A DNA stretch of 43,788 bases from Bdellovibrio sp. ArHS (GCF_000786105.1 NZ_JTEV01000031.1:1-43788), one strand, 5' to 3'. Positions 31,614 through 40,068 are shown, numbered from the stretch's first letter. Notes: generated by a model from the letters alone, not told the origin. Translations and numbers: made by a program.

Positions 31614-32531
31614 ATGGCAAAAATCGTTAAAAAGAAGCCCGCAGCAAAACCTGCTGCAAAATCTGCTAAAAAGGCGCCCGCAAAAGCGGCCGCAAAACCT
31701 GCTCCTAAAAAAGCGGCACCTAAGGCTGTGGTTAAGAAAAAGGCTGACAAAGCTCCGGTAAAACCGGTGGCTAAAAAGCCTGAAGTAAAGAAAAAGCCCG
31801 AGGTGAAAGCTCCTGCGAAAGCAGGAGTTAAGTCCGCAAAGGAAAAGGACGTCAAAGAGACGAAAGTCGTCGAGACGAAGAAGCAAGATAAAAAGGCGGC
31901 TGCTCCTCAGCCTGTTGCTGATAAAACGGCGAAAAAGGACGCGAAAGCTCCTGTCGCTGCTAAAAAAGGCAAAGGTAAAAAGGAAAAAGAGAAGGAAGAA
32001 TCCGATCTTGATGACGACTTTATTGCTGATGACGATTTGATGGGCGATGAAATTGGCGAGTACGAAGAAGAACTGAAAGCCGTTGAAGAGTCCGAAGAAG
32101 ATGTCGAAGAAGAAGAAGAATGGTCGGGCGAAGAAAAGCCTAAGACAGATGAAGAGATCATTCTGACAGATGCAGAAGGCAATCGCTATTGCCGCGCTCG
32201 TGATTGTGACCAGATTGCTGCGGTCGATGCTTATTGCCGTTACCACTATCTTCTTTTCTGGAAGAAGATCCAAGTTCGTAAGAAGATCTTGGCCGATGGT
32301 AAATTGGAGCGTTATGTAGATGAGTTGACGTCCCGTTATCCAGATAAATTCTTGGAAATGATCCGTCGTGATTTGCGTACGGAAAAGGACTTCTTGGCGG
32401 CGATTCAGGAACTTGAGATTGATGAATCAGCTCAGGATAATGAGTTTGAAGAGGATACTAGTGCCTTTATTGAAGAAGTCCGCGGTATGGGTGACAATGG
32501 CACTCCAGGCGTCGAGGACGACGAGTACTAG
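31614..32531 (+). CDS. histone H1-like Lys/Ala/Pro-rich protein with acidic middle and Cys/His C-terminal domain
   Basis: A 305-residue protein in three parts. Residues 1-125 are Lys/Ala/Pro repeats (KKPAAKPAAKSAKK style) as in histone H1-like and AlgP-type DNA-binding tails. Residues 129-182 are strongly acidic. Residues 185-270 form a folded-looking domain with CX4C-X9-CX2H (Cys193, Cys198, Cys208, His211), a possible zinc site, followed by helices. Nothing is secreted or membrane-bound. The basic arm probably binds DNA or RNA; the function of the C-terminal domain is unknown to me. The ribosome-binding site TAGGTAG is present, and the repeat tract is a likely source of length variation. 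Confidence 0.75.
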   Translation: MAKIVKKKPAAKPAAKSAKKAPAKAAAKPAPKKAAPKAVVKKKADKAPVKPVAKKPEVKKKPEVKAPAKAGVKSAKEKDVKETKVVETKKQDKKAAAPQPVADKTAKKDAKAPVAAKKGKGKKEKEKEESDLDDDFIADDDLMGDEIGEYEEELKAVEESEEDVEEEEEWSGEEKPKTDEEIILTDAEGNRYCRARDCDQIAAVDAYCRYHYLLFWKKIQVRKKILADGKLERYVDELTSRYPDKFLEMIRRDLRTEKDFLAAIQELEIDESAQDNEFEEDTSAFIEEVRGMGDNGTPGVEDDEY

Positions 32532-32553
32532 TTGTTATATTGATAAATTAACG

Positions 32554-32590
32554 AAAAGCCCCGCTAGCGATGCTGTCGGGGCTTTTTTTT
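32554..32590 (+). terminator. intrinsic terminator after the histone-like gene
   Basis: AGCCCCG (32557-32563) and CGGGGCT (32577-32583) with a 13-base loop are followed by eight T in total. Upstream A4 extends the pairing with the T-run. Confidence 0.9.
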
Positions 32591-32776
32591 GTCCGTTTGG
32601 CAAAGGGCGCGTTGCAGTTATATTTCTTCAATACCTTTCATTGAAGTCACCGTGAGTTCAAAAGGGGTTGGCTGCGTTCGTACTTCTCTAAGCACGATCC
32701 TTTCGCTAGAAAATCCTTATCTATTTGCTAGCTATTTCAGGGGTGCTCGTGATGGGCATTGCAGACTTGAGGGGTG

Positions 32777-32801
32777 TTTTACCGCCACGGTGGCGGTAAA
32801 A
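32777..32801. repeat. 25-base perfect palindrome
   Basis: TTTTACCGCCAC (32777-32788), one central G and GTGGCGGTAAAA (32790-32801). The arms are complete reverse complements. Without a T-run beyond the arm it resembles an operator or a palindromic repeat more than a terminator, although on either strand the arm itself ends in four T. Confidence 0.75.
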
Positions 32802-32823
32802 ATCCTGTTCACCAGGAGAGAAC

Positions 32824-32867
32824 TTCATTCTTCATTCTTCATTCATTTATTTATTTATTTATTTATT
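32824..32867. repeat. simple tandem repeats TTCATTC x3 and ATTT x5
   Basis: Three perfect copies of the heptamer TTCATTC (32824-32844) run into five perfect ATTT units (32845-32864) plus ATT. Such tracts slip easily during replication. They lie about 350 bases upstream of the nuclease gene and outside any supported coding region. Confidence 0.85.
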
Positions 32868-33219
32868 CTTTGGCTATCGCTCTTTCAGTCTTGTTGTCTT
32901 ATCTAGATGAATGAAACCACTCATCCCCGGGGGCTTATTAAATTTAGGTACGTTCTTAAAGCAGGGATGTCTTGATGACTCATTTCTTATGTTTCTGATG
33001 CATTACGCTATTGCCGGCATATCGGAAGATTCCATTTTGATTTGTTTGGGAATGGTTAAGATTTGAGTTTGCTGTTGCGTTAAAGCCGCTACCACGGACT
33101 TTTTTCATTGCAAGAAAGAAATCTGATCGGTAGGACTAACCGAAATTGTTCAAATATATGTCAGAGATGGGTCTGATGTTTCTACCTGCCACCGTAAGGG
33201 CAGACTATTTGGAGGGGAA

Positions 33220-33699
33220 ATGTTTAAGAGCGCGGCTCTTTTAGCAGTAGTGGTTTTGTTATCAACGGTTTCTCATGCGGATGGGAACTTTCCAAAGGGG
33301 CCGGATGCCAGTCTAACTCCGGGTGCTCTTTGTTCACGAGCGGATTCTTACAGATATCCTGAAAAGATCAAATACTGCGAACGTGATGTCTCTTCTTCTG
33401 AAAAAGCAGCTATCTTCCAAAAGTACGACCAGCTTGGCTACCGTACTCGTTCTATGAAACGTCAGGCGTTTAAAATCGATCACTACATCCCACTGTGTGC
33501 CGGTGGTGCGAATTCAGAGAGAAATCTTTGGCCACAGCATGAAAGCATTTACAGAATCACGGACCAGCTTGAAGCTTTGGTTTGCGAAAAGATGGCTGAA
33601 GGCCGCTTGAAGCAAAAGGAAGCCGTGGCGCTGATCATGCAAGCAAAGAACAACTTGGATGAGGTTCCTGAGATCGAAGCACAGGTTCGCGCTCTTTAA
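33220..33699 (+). CDS. secreted HNH-type nuclease
   Basis: A 159-residue protein with a signal peptide (cleavage near 20, SHA-DG). The core FKIDHYIPLCAGGANSERNLWPQH (residues 85-107) matches HNH/beta-beta-alpha-metal nucleases: Asp87-His88, Asn102 and His107. Four Cys in the mature part (38, 53, 93, 122) suggest two disulfides, fitting export. It would cut nucleic acid outside the cytoplasm; for a predator that may mean degradation of prey DNA or RNA. There is no immunity gene next to it. The ribosome-binding site is GGAGGGG, and the gene stands alone with a terminator. Confidence 0.8.
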   Translation: MFKSAALLAVVVLLSTVSHADGNFPKGPDASLTPGALCSRADSYRYPEKIKYCERDVSSSEKAAIFQKYDQLGYRTRSMKRQAFKIDHYIPLCAGGANSERNLWPQHESIYRITDQLEALVCEKMAEGRLKQKEAVALIMQAKNNLDEVPEIEAQVRAL

Positions 33700-33734
33700 T
33701 TTAAAAATATAAATTCAATCTCTCTCGGAGGGGT

Positions 33735-33769
33735 GCCCATGTCGCAAAACGATGTGGGCTTTTTTTTTT
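33735..33769 (+). terminator. intrinsic terminator after the nuclease gene
   Basis: GCCCA-TG-TCG (33735-33744) pairs with CGA-TG-TGGGC (33750-33759), leaving a small internal loop, and is followed by ten T. It is the end of the nuclease transcript. Confidence 0.8.
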
Positions 33770-33788
33770 ATTTAAAGCAGATTGAAAT

Positions 33789-33812
33789 AAAAAAAAGCCT
33801 CCCAAGGGAGGC
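33789..33812 (-). terminator. terminator of the acidic-tailed protein gene
   Basis: GCCTCC (33797-33802) and GGAGGC (33807-33812) close a 4-base loop. On the minus strand the stem is followed by eight T (33796-33789). It lies six bases past the stop codon. Confidence 0.88.
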
Positions 33813-33817
33813 TTTGC

Positions 33818-34447
33818 TTAGTGAAGATCGTCTTTCTTCTTTTTCGGTCCACCGAACATACGCGGTCCACGATCTTCGCTGTCATCCTCATCGTCGTCTT
33901 CTTCGTCTTCCGGCGTGAAGTCCTCATCATCACGAGGAGGAGAAAGCTCTTCGCTTTGTTCGGCCCGAGAAAGAGCATCTTCGTCGGATTCGTCCGTTTC
34001 GTTGTACAAAGACTCTTTATCCACGCCCAAAAGTTTGTTGGCTTCAGCTTCTAAAGAAGAGTTTTCTGTGGTGAATTGCAGATAAAGTTTTTTCCCTTGA
34101 AATGGAAATTCCTTCCAAGTGTAGGGGAAGTCGACTTCACCGTCGTTTTCCAAATAGTCCATCATCATTCCAGCGGCAGCGTCCACGCAGTTGTGAATGC
34201 GTTGGACGGCGTCCTGCTGATCCTGAGAGTAACTCATGGAAACTTCGAAGTTTGCTTGCGCAAGGCGGCCTTTTTCAAGATATCCGACGCGCAGCAGAAT
34301 TTCTTCAGGATAAATACGACCGTCGATAACGAGTTCCGCATTGTCGAGATATTGGGCGAAGTTTTCGGTAAAAACGGCCTGAATCTGTTCTGAGTACTCT
34401 TTAGGGAAGGCAGTCCATTTTTTTGAGCTTTTAAGTCTTGGATTCAT
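33818..34447 (-). CDS. acidic-tailed cytoplasmic protein, unknown function
   Basis: A 209-residue protein. Residues 1-145 look like a compact alpha/beta domain (WTAFPKEYSEQIQAVFTENFAQYLDNAELVIDGRIYPEEILLRVGYLE...). Residues 150-200 are an acidic, disordered tail with many Asp and Glu, ending in GGPKKKKDDLH. No family is recognised. The frame opens at 34489, but the ATG at 34447 with AGAGG six bases upstream is preferred. It is divergent from miaB, whose promoter lies in the gap. Confidence 0.7.
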   Translation of the reverse strand: MNPRLKSSKKWTAFPKEYSEQIQAVFTENFAQYLDNAELVIDGRIYPEEILLRVGYLEKGRLAQANFEVSMSYSQDQQDAVQRIHNCVDAAAGMMMDYLENDGEVDFPYTWKEFPFQGKKLYLQFTTENSSLEAEANKLLGVDKESLYNETDESDEDALSRAEQSEELSPPRDDEDFTPEDEEDDDEDDSEDRGPRMFGGPKKKKDDLH

Positions 34448-34490
34448 AGGAGACCTCTGCACCCGAGAGACGTTTTTTGCGTCGGGCATT

Positions 34491-34519
34491 TTGACAAAAT
34501 TAAGACGCTCCTCTATAAC
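34491..34519 (+). promoter_or_regulatory. strong sigma-70 promoter of miaB
   Basis: TTGACA (34491-34496), a 17-base spacer and TATAAC (34514-34519): a perfect -35 box and a five-of-six -10 box. Initiation near 34526 leaves too little leader for an ATG at 34532 and favours the GTG at 34553. Confidence 0.8.
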
Positions 34520-34552
34520 TCACTTTCTTTAATGACACAAGAGGTAAGAACC

Positions 34553-35914
34553 GTGGAAAACACTTCGCAAAACCCTGAAAGTCTTCAGCAAAACAACGAC
34601 ATCGGTCAGGGCCGTGGTGTTTATATTTCGACGTACGGCTGTCAGATGAATGTCAATGACACCGAACGAATGTATTCCCTGCTAGAGATGCAAAATTTCA
34701 CTCCGGTAGAAAAACCAGAGGATGCTTCCCTGATTATTATCAACTCTTGCAGTGTGCGTGAAAAGCCTGTGCACAAAGTTTATTCTGAAGTGGGTACTTT
34801 CAGAAAGATGAAAGAGAAAAACCCCGAACTGCGTATTGGTGTGGGTGGTTGCGTAGGACAGCAGGAAAAAGAGAATTTGATCAAGAATCAACCGATGATC
34901 GATTTCGTCTTCGGGACGGATCAAATCGACAATCTTCCGAACTTGGTGGCGAGAACCTACGAAGGTGAAAAAAAGCTGATCAATGCGAAGTTTGAACACC
35001 GGGCGCCTTATCACATTGAAACCATGGTTCGTAATCCAGGTGTTGCGACTTTCGTGAACATCACCAAGGGCTGCGATAATTTCTGTACGTTCTGTGTGGT
35101 GCCTTACACTCGCGGTCGCGAAAAATCCCGTCCTTTGCAGCACATCCTGACGGACATTCGTCATCTCGTGAAACGGGGAGTGAAGGAAGTGACGTTGCTT
35201 GGACAAAACGTCAATTCGTACAAGGCCGAAGAAGGTCTTGATTTTGCCGATTTGATGGCGAAGGTTGCGACAGAGACGGACATTGAAAGAATTCGTTTCA
35301 CCACGTCTCATCCAAAAGACTTCAATCAGAAGTTGGCGGACACCATGGCCGCGCATCAAGATAAGATCATGGAGTACATCCACCTTCCGTTCCAAAGCGG
35401 AAATTCTCGCATTTTGGATCGTATGAACCGCAATTACACGCGCGAACACTATTTGGAAAAAATCGCGATGTTGAAGAAAACCATTCCGAACGTGGTTTTC
35501 TCTACCGACATCATCGTGGGCTTCCCCGGTGAAACGGAAGAAGAGTTTCAAGATACGGTGTCGCTGGTCGAAGAAGTGGGTTTTGAGACCATCTTTGCCT
35601 TTAAGTATTCTCCACGTCCTTTCACGAAGGCCGCGAAGTTTGAAGATCAAGTCAACGAAGAGGTAAAAACAGAGCGCTTGAATCGTCTGTTTGATGCCCA
35701 TGATAAAATGGCTTTTGAATTGGTAAAAAGATATGAAGGCCAAGTGATGAAGGTCCTGGTGGAAAACGTCGACCGCGAAGACGGAAAGATTCAGGGACGC
35801 AGCACTGGCAACAAACTTGTTCACTTCATGGGAAGCAAAGATCTTATTGGTCAGACCGTGAATGTGAAAATCACCAAAGCCTTCCCGGCGGTCTTCAGAG
35901 GAGAATTAGTTTAG
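34553..35914 (+). CDS. miaB: tRNA-2-methylthio-N6-dimethylallyladenosine synthase
   Basis: A 453-residue radical-SAM methylthiotransferase that adds the 2-methylthio group to i6A37 in tRNA. The N-terminal UPF0004 domain holds three cluster-binding Cys (YGCQMN near 30, NSCSVRE near 66, GGCVG near 100). The radical-SAM motif CX3CX2C reads KGCDNFCTFCVVPYTRGRE near 172-190. The C-terminal TRAM domain binds RNA. The start is taken as GTG 34553 (GAGGT seven bases upstream); an ATG at 34532 adds seven residues but would sit almost at the transcript end. Two bases separate it from the next gene. Confidence 0.95.
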   Translation: MENTSQNPESLQQNNDIGQGRGVYISTYGCQMNVNDTERMYSLLEMQNFTPVEKPEDASLIIINSCSVREKPVHKVYSEVGTFRKMKEKNPELRIGVGGCVGQQEKENLIKNQPMIDFVFGTDQIDNLPNLVARTYEGEKKLINAKFEHRAPYHIETMVRNPGVATFVNITKGCDNFCTFCVVPYTRGREKSRPLQHILTDIRHLVKRGVKEVTLLGQNVNSYKAEEGLDFADLMAKVATETDIERIRFTTSHPKDFNQKLADTMAAHQDKIMEYIHLPFQSGNSRILDRMNRNYTREHYLEKIAMLKKTIPNVVFSTDIIVGFPGETEEEFQDTVSLVEEVGFETIFAFKYSPRPFTKAAKFEDQVNEEVKTERLNRLFDAHDKMAFELVKRYEGQVMKVLVENVDREDGKIQGRSTGNKLVHFMGSKDLIGQTVNVKITKAFPAVFRGELV

Positions 35915-35916
35915 AC

Positions 35917-36474
35917 ATGAAAGATCTTTTGGATTTACAAAATCTTAAAGCTCAGATTGTGTTTGCGCAAGACACGCAAGAAGAGGAAACCTTTCATCAG
36001 AATGATCTGGTGCAGATGTTTCCCTATGGTCTGTCGGTCACGACCGATGCGGCTCGTCCTTTTTTTCTTTTAAAAGATGAAGCGCACATGTACACCTTGC
36101 CGGTCGCGGTCAGCCCTATTGATGCGGGCGTGGCTCTGTCACAAAACAATAAACTGGTGCCGGAGTCCTCACCCCATAAATTCACTGCGGTTTTGCTGAG
36201 CTCGTTGGGGATTGAAATCAAACAAGCTGTCTTTGTCGAGATCAAAGGTTCGCATCAATATGTGCGCCTTTATATCAGTGGACATCCGCAGACGAACTCC
36301 GTAAAGCTGCGTGCCGATGAAGCGATGTCTTTGTGTCTTTATCTAAATGTGCCTCTTTTCGCGACAAAATCTTTTATTGGACGCTCGCGTATTTTGAATG
36401 CCGAAATTGAAGGTGGAGCACAGAAGTCTCAGAACTTTGGATTGTTCGATCGTGGGACAGGTTATCTGAATTAG
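35917..36474 (+). CDS. bifunctional nuclease family (DUF151) protein
   Basis: A 185-residue protein matching the DUF151/bifunctional nuclease fold: RPFFLLKDEAHMYTLPVAVSPIDAGVAL near 48-75, then PHKFTAVLLSSLGIEIKQAVFVEIKGSHQYVRLYISG, and the RADEAMSLCLYLNVPLFA stretch that replaces the usual RPSDAIALAL. Some plant members have nuclease activity; the bacterial role is unclear. Two bases after miaB and in the same operon, it may act on RNA or in tRNA modification, but this is contextual only. Confidence 0.85.
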   Translation: MKDLLDLQNLKAQIVFAQDTQEEETFHQNDLVQMFPYGLSVTTDAARPFFLLKDEAHMYTLPVAVSPIDAGVALSQNNKLVPESSPHKFTAVLLSSLGIEIKQAVFVEIKGSHQYVRLYISGHPQTNSVKLRADEAMSLCLYLNVPLFATKSFIGRSRILNAEIEGGAQKSQNFGLFDRGTGYLN

Positions 36475-36563
36475 TTTCGGTAGCACTGCACAATATCGCA
36501 AAAAAATTGCAGTTCTCGGGGATAAAGGGTTGGAGATCGGGTTGTTCTTTGTAAAAATGAGGC

Positions 36564-38789
36564 ATGACACATTTGCCTCATTTGATCACTGATCTTGGTT
36601 TTATTCTCATCATTGCGGCTTTTGCCACTCTCTTATTTAAAAAATTAGGCCAGCCTTTGGTGTTAGGGTATTTGATCGCGGGTTTTCTAGTCAGTCCGCA
36701 CGTGCCTTTTTTTCCCACGGTCACAGATAACGAAAGCATCAAGGTCTGGTCTGAAATTGGTGTGATTTTTCTTTTGTTCAGTTTGGGATTAGAGTTCAGC
36801 TTTAAAAAGCTTTTCAAGGTCGGCGGCTCCGCAGGCTTTGCCGCCATCTTTGAAGTCGTCTTCATGGTCGGGTTTGGTTATCTTTTTGGACAGATGTTTG
36901 GTTGGAACAGTATCGACAGTCTTTTCTTCGGTGCGATTCTTTCGATGTCGTCAACGACGATCATCGTCCGCGTTTTTCAAGAAATGGGATTGAAAGGCAA
37001 AAAGTTTGTTGAATTGGTTTTTGGTGTTCTCGTGGTTGAAGACATCATGGCCATTTTGCTTTTGGTCCTGTTGACGGCTATCGCCGGTTCGGGCGAGTTT
37101 TCAACTGCGCGCCTGGCTCTGGATGGACTCCGTCTGTTCTTTTATATCGCCCTGTGGTTTATCGTGGGGATCTTCGTTATTCCAATATTCCTTCGCCGCA
37201 TCCGCCGGCTTCTGGAGGATGAAACGACTTTATTAGTGGCTATTGGGCTTTGCTTTTTGATGGTGATGATTGCCGCTTATGTAGGCTTTTCTCCAGCCCT
37301 GGGGGCTTTTGTGATGGGTTCACTTTTGGCCGAAACGCCTGAAGGTCATAATATGGAAAAGGTTTTGCAGTCAGTGAAAAATCTTTTTGCGGCTGTGTTC
37401 TTTGTTTCGGTCGGGATGATGATTGATCCGAAAATTCTTTTGGAAAGATGGGATCTTATCATTATTGTGACGTTGTTGACGGTGGTTGGAAAATTCCTCA
37501 GTACTTTTTTGGGAACTATTTTATCTGGTCAAACTCGCAAAGTGTCTTTTCAGGCCGGAATGAGTATGGCGCAAATCGGAGAGTTCTCTTTTATCATCGC
37601 CTCTTTGGGTGTGACGATGAAAGTGACGAGCGACTTCCTTTACCCTTTGGCCATTGCGACGTCAGCGGTCACCACTTTCACGACTCCTTATCTTATTAAA
37701 TTTTCGGGGCCGTTGCATAACTGGGTGGAAGCAAGGCTGCCGGAAGGAATTAAACTTATTCACGATCGTTATCAGCAGTCCTTTAATCAAGAGGGACGAG
37801 TCCGAGTGGGCGCTTTGATTTTTAGAACCTATGGTCTAAAGATTTTAATGAACACCGTGATGGTTGTGGCGATTCTTTTGGCGTTTAATACTTTCCTTGT
37901 GGGTGAAGTGCAGAATTATCTGCAGGAAAGTTCTTGGGCAAGCAGTGTGTCGCTGTTCCTGTGTCTGTTACTTTGCGGCCCTTTTCTGTGGGGGATCGTC
38001 ATGGGCAGTCCGGCCTTGCGATCTGAAAGAGATGTGGAAGAGTTGCAGAAACTTCGTGGTTTGCAAGCGGGACTTTTTGCAGGACGTTTGCTTTTGGGGT
38101 TTGTCTTAGTGTCGGCCATCCTTTCGCAATTTGTGACAGCGAAAATGGCCACAGGTGTGATTGTCGCTGTTTTCTTAATTGCGGCGGTCTTGGCGCAACT
38201 TTGGGTTAAAAAGCTTTATCAATTGATTGAAAAAAACTTCCTGAAAAATCTGACGGAAAAAGAGCGCAAAGAACTAGTCAGCGCCAATGTTGCTAAAAAC
38301 TTTCTGCCTTGGGAAGCCACTTTGGGAAGTTATGAGATCTTTCCAGAGTCCGGCATCGTCGGGAAGAGTTTGCGAGAGCTTTCTTTCAAAGAAAAATACG
38401 GCGTCACCGTGGCGGCGGTTTTTCGTGGCACTCATCGTACGTTTGCGCCAGATGGGGAATTTATCGTCTACCCCTTTGATCGGTTGATCTGTTTCGGAAG
38501 TGAGGAAGAGCTGCAAAAGTTTCATCTGACGTTAGAGACGGAACGCTCTTTAAAGACCCAGCCAGCTCAAACCGATCAACAAGATTTCAAGCTGGTGTCC
38601 TTTGCCGTGACCGAGGATTCGCCGTTTAAAGATAAATCCATTCGCGAAAGTGGTTTGCGCGAACGAACCCATGGCATGGTTGTCGGCATTGAAAGAGGCT
38701 CGGAAAGAGTCTTAGGTCCAAGGGCGAGCTTTGTTATTCTGGAAAACGATCTTTTATGGGTGGTTTCTGACCGAAAGCAAAATGCCTAG
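36564..38789 (+). CDS. KefB-type cation:proton antiporter (CPA2) with two TrkA-C domains
   Basis: A 741-residue inner-membrane antiporter. About 12-13 helices (about 5-395, then further helices at about 425-560) include the Na+/H+ exchanger signature regions: LFSLGLEFSFKKL, MSSTTIIVRVFQEMG and GAFVMGSLLAETP. Two tandem TrkA-C (RCK_C) domains follow (about 590-660 and 675-741). There is no N-terminal RCK domain, so NAD binding as in KefC is not expected. The ion may be K+ or Na+. The 90-base gap after the DUF151 gene suggests a separate unit. Confidence 0.9.
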   Translation: MTHLPHLITDLGFILIIAAFATLLFKKLGQPLVLGYLIAGFLVSPHVPFFPTVTDNESIKVWSEIGVIFLLFSLGLEFSFKKLFKVGGSAGFAAIFEVVFMVGFGYLFGQMFGWNSIDSLFFGAILSMSSTTIIVRVFQEMGLKGKKFVELVFGVLVVEDIMAILLLVLLTAIAGSGEFSTARLALDGLRLFFYIALWFIVGIFVIPIFLRRIRRLLEDETTLLVAIGLCFLMVMIAAYVGFSPALGAFVMGSLLAETPEGHNMEKVLQSVKNLFAAVFFVSVGMMIDPKILLERWDLIIIVTLLTVVGKFLSTFLGTILSGQTRKVSFQAGMSMAQIGEFSFIIASLGVTMKVTSDFLYPLAIATSAVTTFTTPYLIKFSGPLHNWVEARLPEGIKLIHDRYQQSFNQEGRVRVGALIFRTYGLKILMNTVMVVAILLAFNTFLVGEVQNYLQESSWASSVSLFLCLLLCGPFLWGIVMGSPALRSERDVEELQKLRGLQAGLFAGRLLLGFVLVSAILSQFVTAKMATGVIVAVFLIAAVLAQLWVKKLYQLIEKNFLKNLTEKERKELVSANVAKNFLPWEATLGSYEIFPESGIVGKSLRELSFKEKYGVTVAAVFRGTHRTFAPDGEFIVYPFDRLICFGSEEELQKFHLTLETERSLKTQPAQTDQQDFKLVSFAVTEDSPFKDKSIRESGLRERTHGMVVGIERGSERVLGPRASFVILENDLLWVVSDRKQNA

Positions 38790-38880
38790 TTTGAAATCGT
38801 GTATTTCGTCTGTTTGTTAAGGCCGGTTTTTTCTCTTCCGCCAAATGGATCTATTATAAAAATCCAGGGAAGGAGCCGGC

Positions 38881-40068
38881 ATGCCTTGTTTGGGACTTGT
38901 TCTATCAGGTGGAGGCGCACGAGGAGCTTATCAGGCTGGTGTTCTTGCCGCTATCGCTCATGTCGCCAATAAACTCAATATAAGAAATCCTTTTCAGATT
39001 TATAGTGGTGTTAGTGCGGGCGCTATCAATGTTTGCATGCTAGCGGGCCATAGCGGTGACTTCGTTGAAGGAGCGCGGAACTTGGTTTCCCTGTGGAGTC
39101 ATATCACTAGTGACCAAGTCTTCTACGCGGACCTTATGGCCCTTTCGCGTGGTGGTTTGCAGTGGATGAGTGAACTTTCCTTAGGGGGAGGTAAAAGTGA
39201 AACGTCCCTGCGTTCGTTGCTGAGCACTCATCCCTTGAACAATTTTATTTCTGATCAATGTCACTTCGACCAGATCGAAAAGAAAATTAAGACCGGCAAT
39301 TTGCGCGCTATTAGTGTTTCCGCTTTAGACTACGACAGTGTTTCCACGGTCACCTTTTATCAGGGCGCTGCGGATATTCTGCCGTGGGAACGCGGAATGC
39401 ATCGCAGTGAAAAAGCTGTTTTAACAACGGAACATGTGATGGCGTCGTCAGCGATTCCGTTGCTTTTTCCGCCCATTAAAATTGGCGAGCGCTATTTCGG
39501 CGATGGGTGCATTCGCAATCAATCTCCCTGCGGACCTGCGATTTATATGGGTGCGGATAGTTTGATCGCCATTGGAGTTCGACGGCGGCAAGACACGTGG
39601 TATTCCTATCACCACAATTTAAGCACGACGGTGCCGACAGTTTCCCGCGTCGCCAACGTTCTTATGAACGCGGTGATGATGGATGGTTTTGAGTCGGACG
39701 TAAATCGCCTGGAGCAAATCAACCAGGGATTTTCCTCTTTAACCTCGGGACAAAGAAAAAAATCGACTGTTCGCAAAATCGACTATCTGTGGATCTCGCC
39801 CTCTGTGGACTTTTCCGAGATTGCAAAAGAGAAAGGTTCCGAGTTGCCACGGATGATTCGCTATCTTCTGCGTGGCCCCGGTTCAATGGAAGAATCGCGT
39901 GAGATGTTGAGCTATCTTTTATTTACGCCCCATTACTGCAAGCAGTTGGTTGATATCGGTTTTTCTGATGGAATGAAGGAAAAAGACAGGATCGAAGAGT
40001 TGATCGTCACGAAGGCGGCAAAACCCCATTCTGTAAAGCATCACGCCAATTCACGAAGTGTTCAATGA
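38881..40068 (+). CDS. patatin-like phospholipase
   Basis: A 395-residue patatin-like lipid hydrolase. The oxyanion loop GGGARGAYQAG is at 10-20, the nucleophile GVSAG at 43-47 (Ser45), and the catalytic Asp in FGDGC at 207-211 (Asp208). This variant has DGC where DGG or DGA is usual. There is no signal peptide. The C-terminal about 150 residues are specific to a subgroup and end in a basic tail. Substrate (phospholipid or lysophospholipid) and localisation cannot be read. AAGGAG precedes the ATG. Confidence 0.92.
   Translation: MPCLGLVLSGGGARGAYQAGVLAAIAHVANKLNIRNPFQIYSGVSAGAINVCMLAGHSGDFVEGARNLVSLWSHITSDQVFYADLMALSRGGLQWMSELSLGGGKSETSLRSLLSTHPLNNFISDQCHFDQIEKKIKTGNLRAISVSALDYDSVSTVTFYQGAADILPWERGMHRSEKAVLTTEHVMASSAIPLLFPPIKIGERYFGDGCIRNQSPCGPAIYMGADSLIAIGVRRRQDTWYSYHHNLSTTVPTVSRVANVLMNAVMMDGFESDVNRLEQINQGFSSLTSGQRKKSTVRKIDYLWISPSVDFSEIAKEKGSELPRMIRYLLRGPGSMEESREMLSYLLFTPHYCKQLVDIGFSDGMKEKDRIEELIVTKAAKPHSVKHHANSRSVQ

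Larger units (their letters stand above)
32591..33219. other. 629-base gene-poor region
   Basis: I see no supportable gene here. It holds a 25-base palindrome at 32777-32801, tandem TTCATTC and ATTT repeats at 32824-32867, a small hairpin CGGT/ACCG near 33135 and CTGCC/GGCAG near 33184, and the GGAGGGG ribosome-binding site of the nuclease gene. An open frame at 32589-32906 runs through the palindrome and repeats and has no ribosome-binding site or family resemblance. A small RNA cannot be excluded. Confidence 0.6.

Noticed and set aside
32589-32906. 105-codon frame in the gene-poor region
   Set aside because: Starts at a GTC-adjacent non-standard position, runs through a palindrome and simple repeats, and has no ribosome-binding site.
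34682-35824. 380-codon minus-strand frame inside miaB
   Set aside because: Long but opposite to a certain gene; codon-shadow effect with no ribosome-binding site.
36484-36513. Bulged hairpin after the DUF151 gene
   Set aside because: ACTGCA/TGCAGT pairing is imperfect and no T-run follows, so it was not called a terminator.
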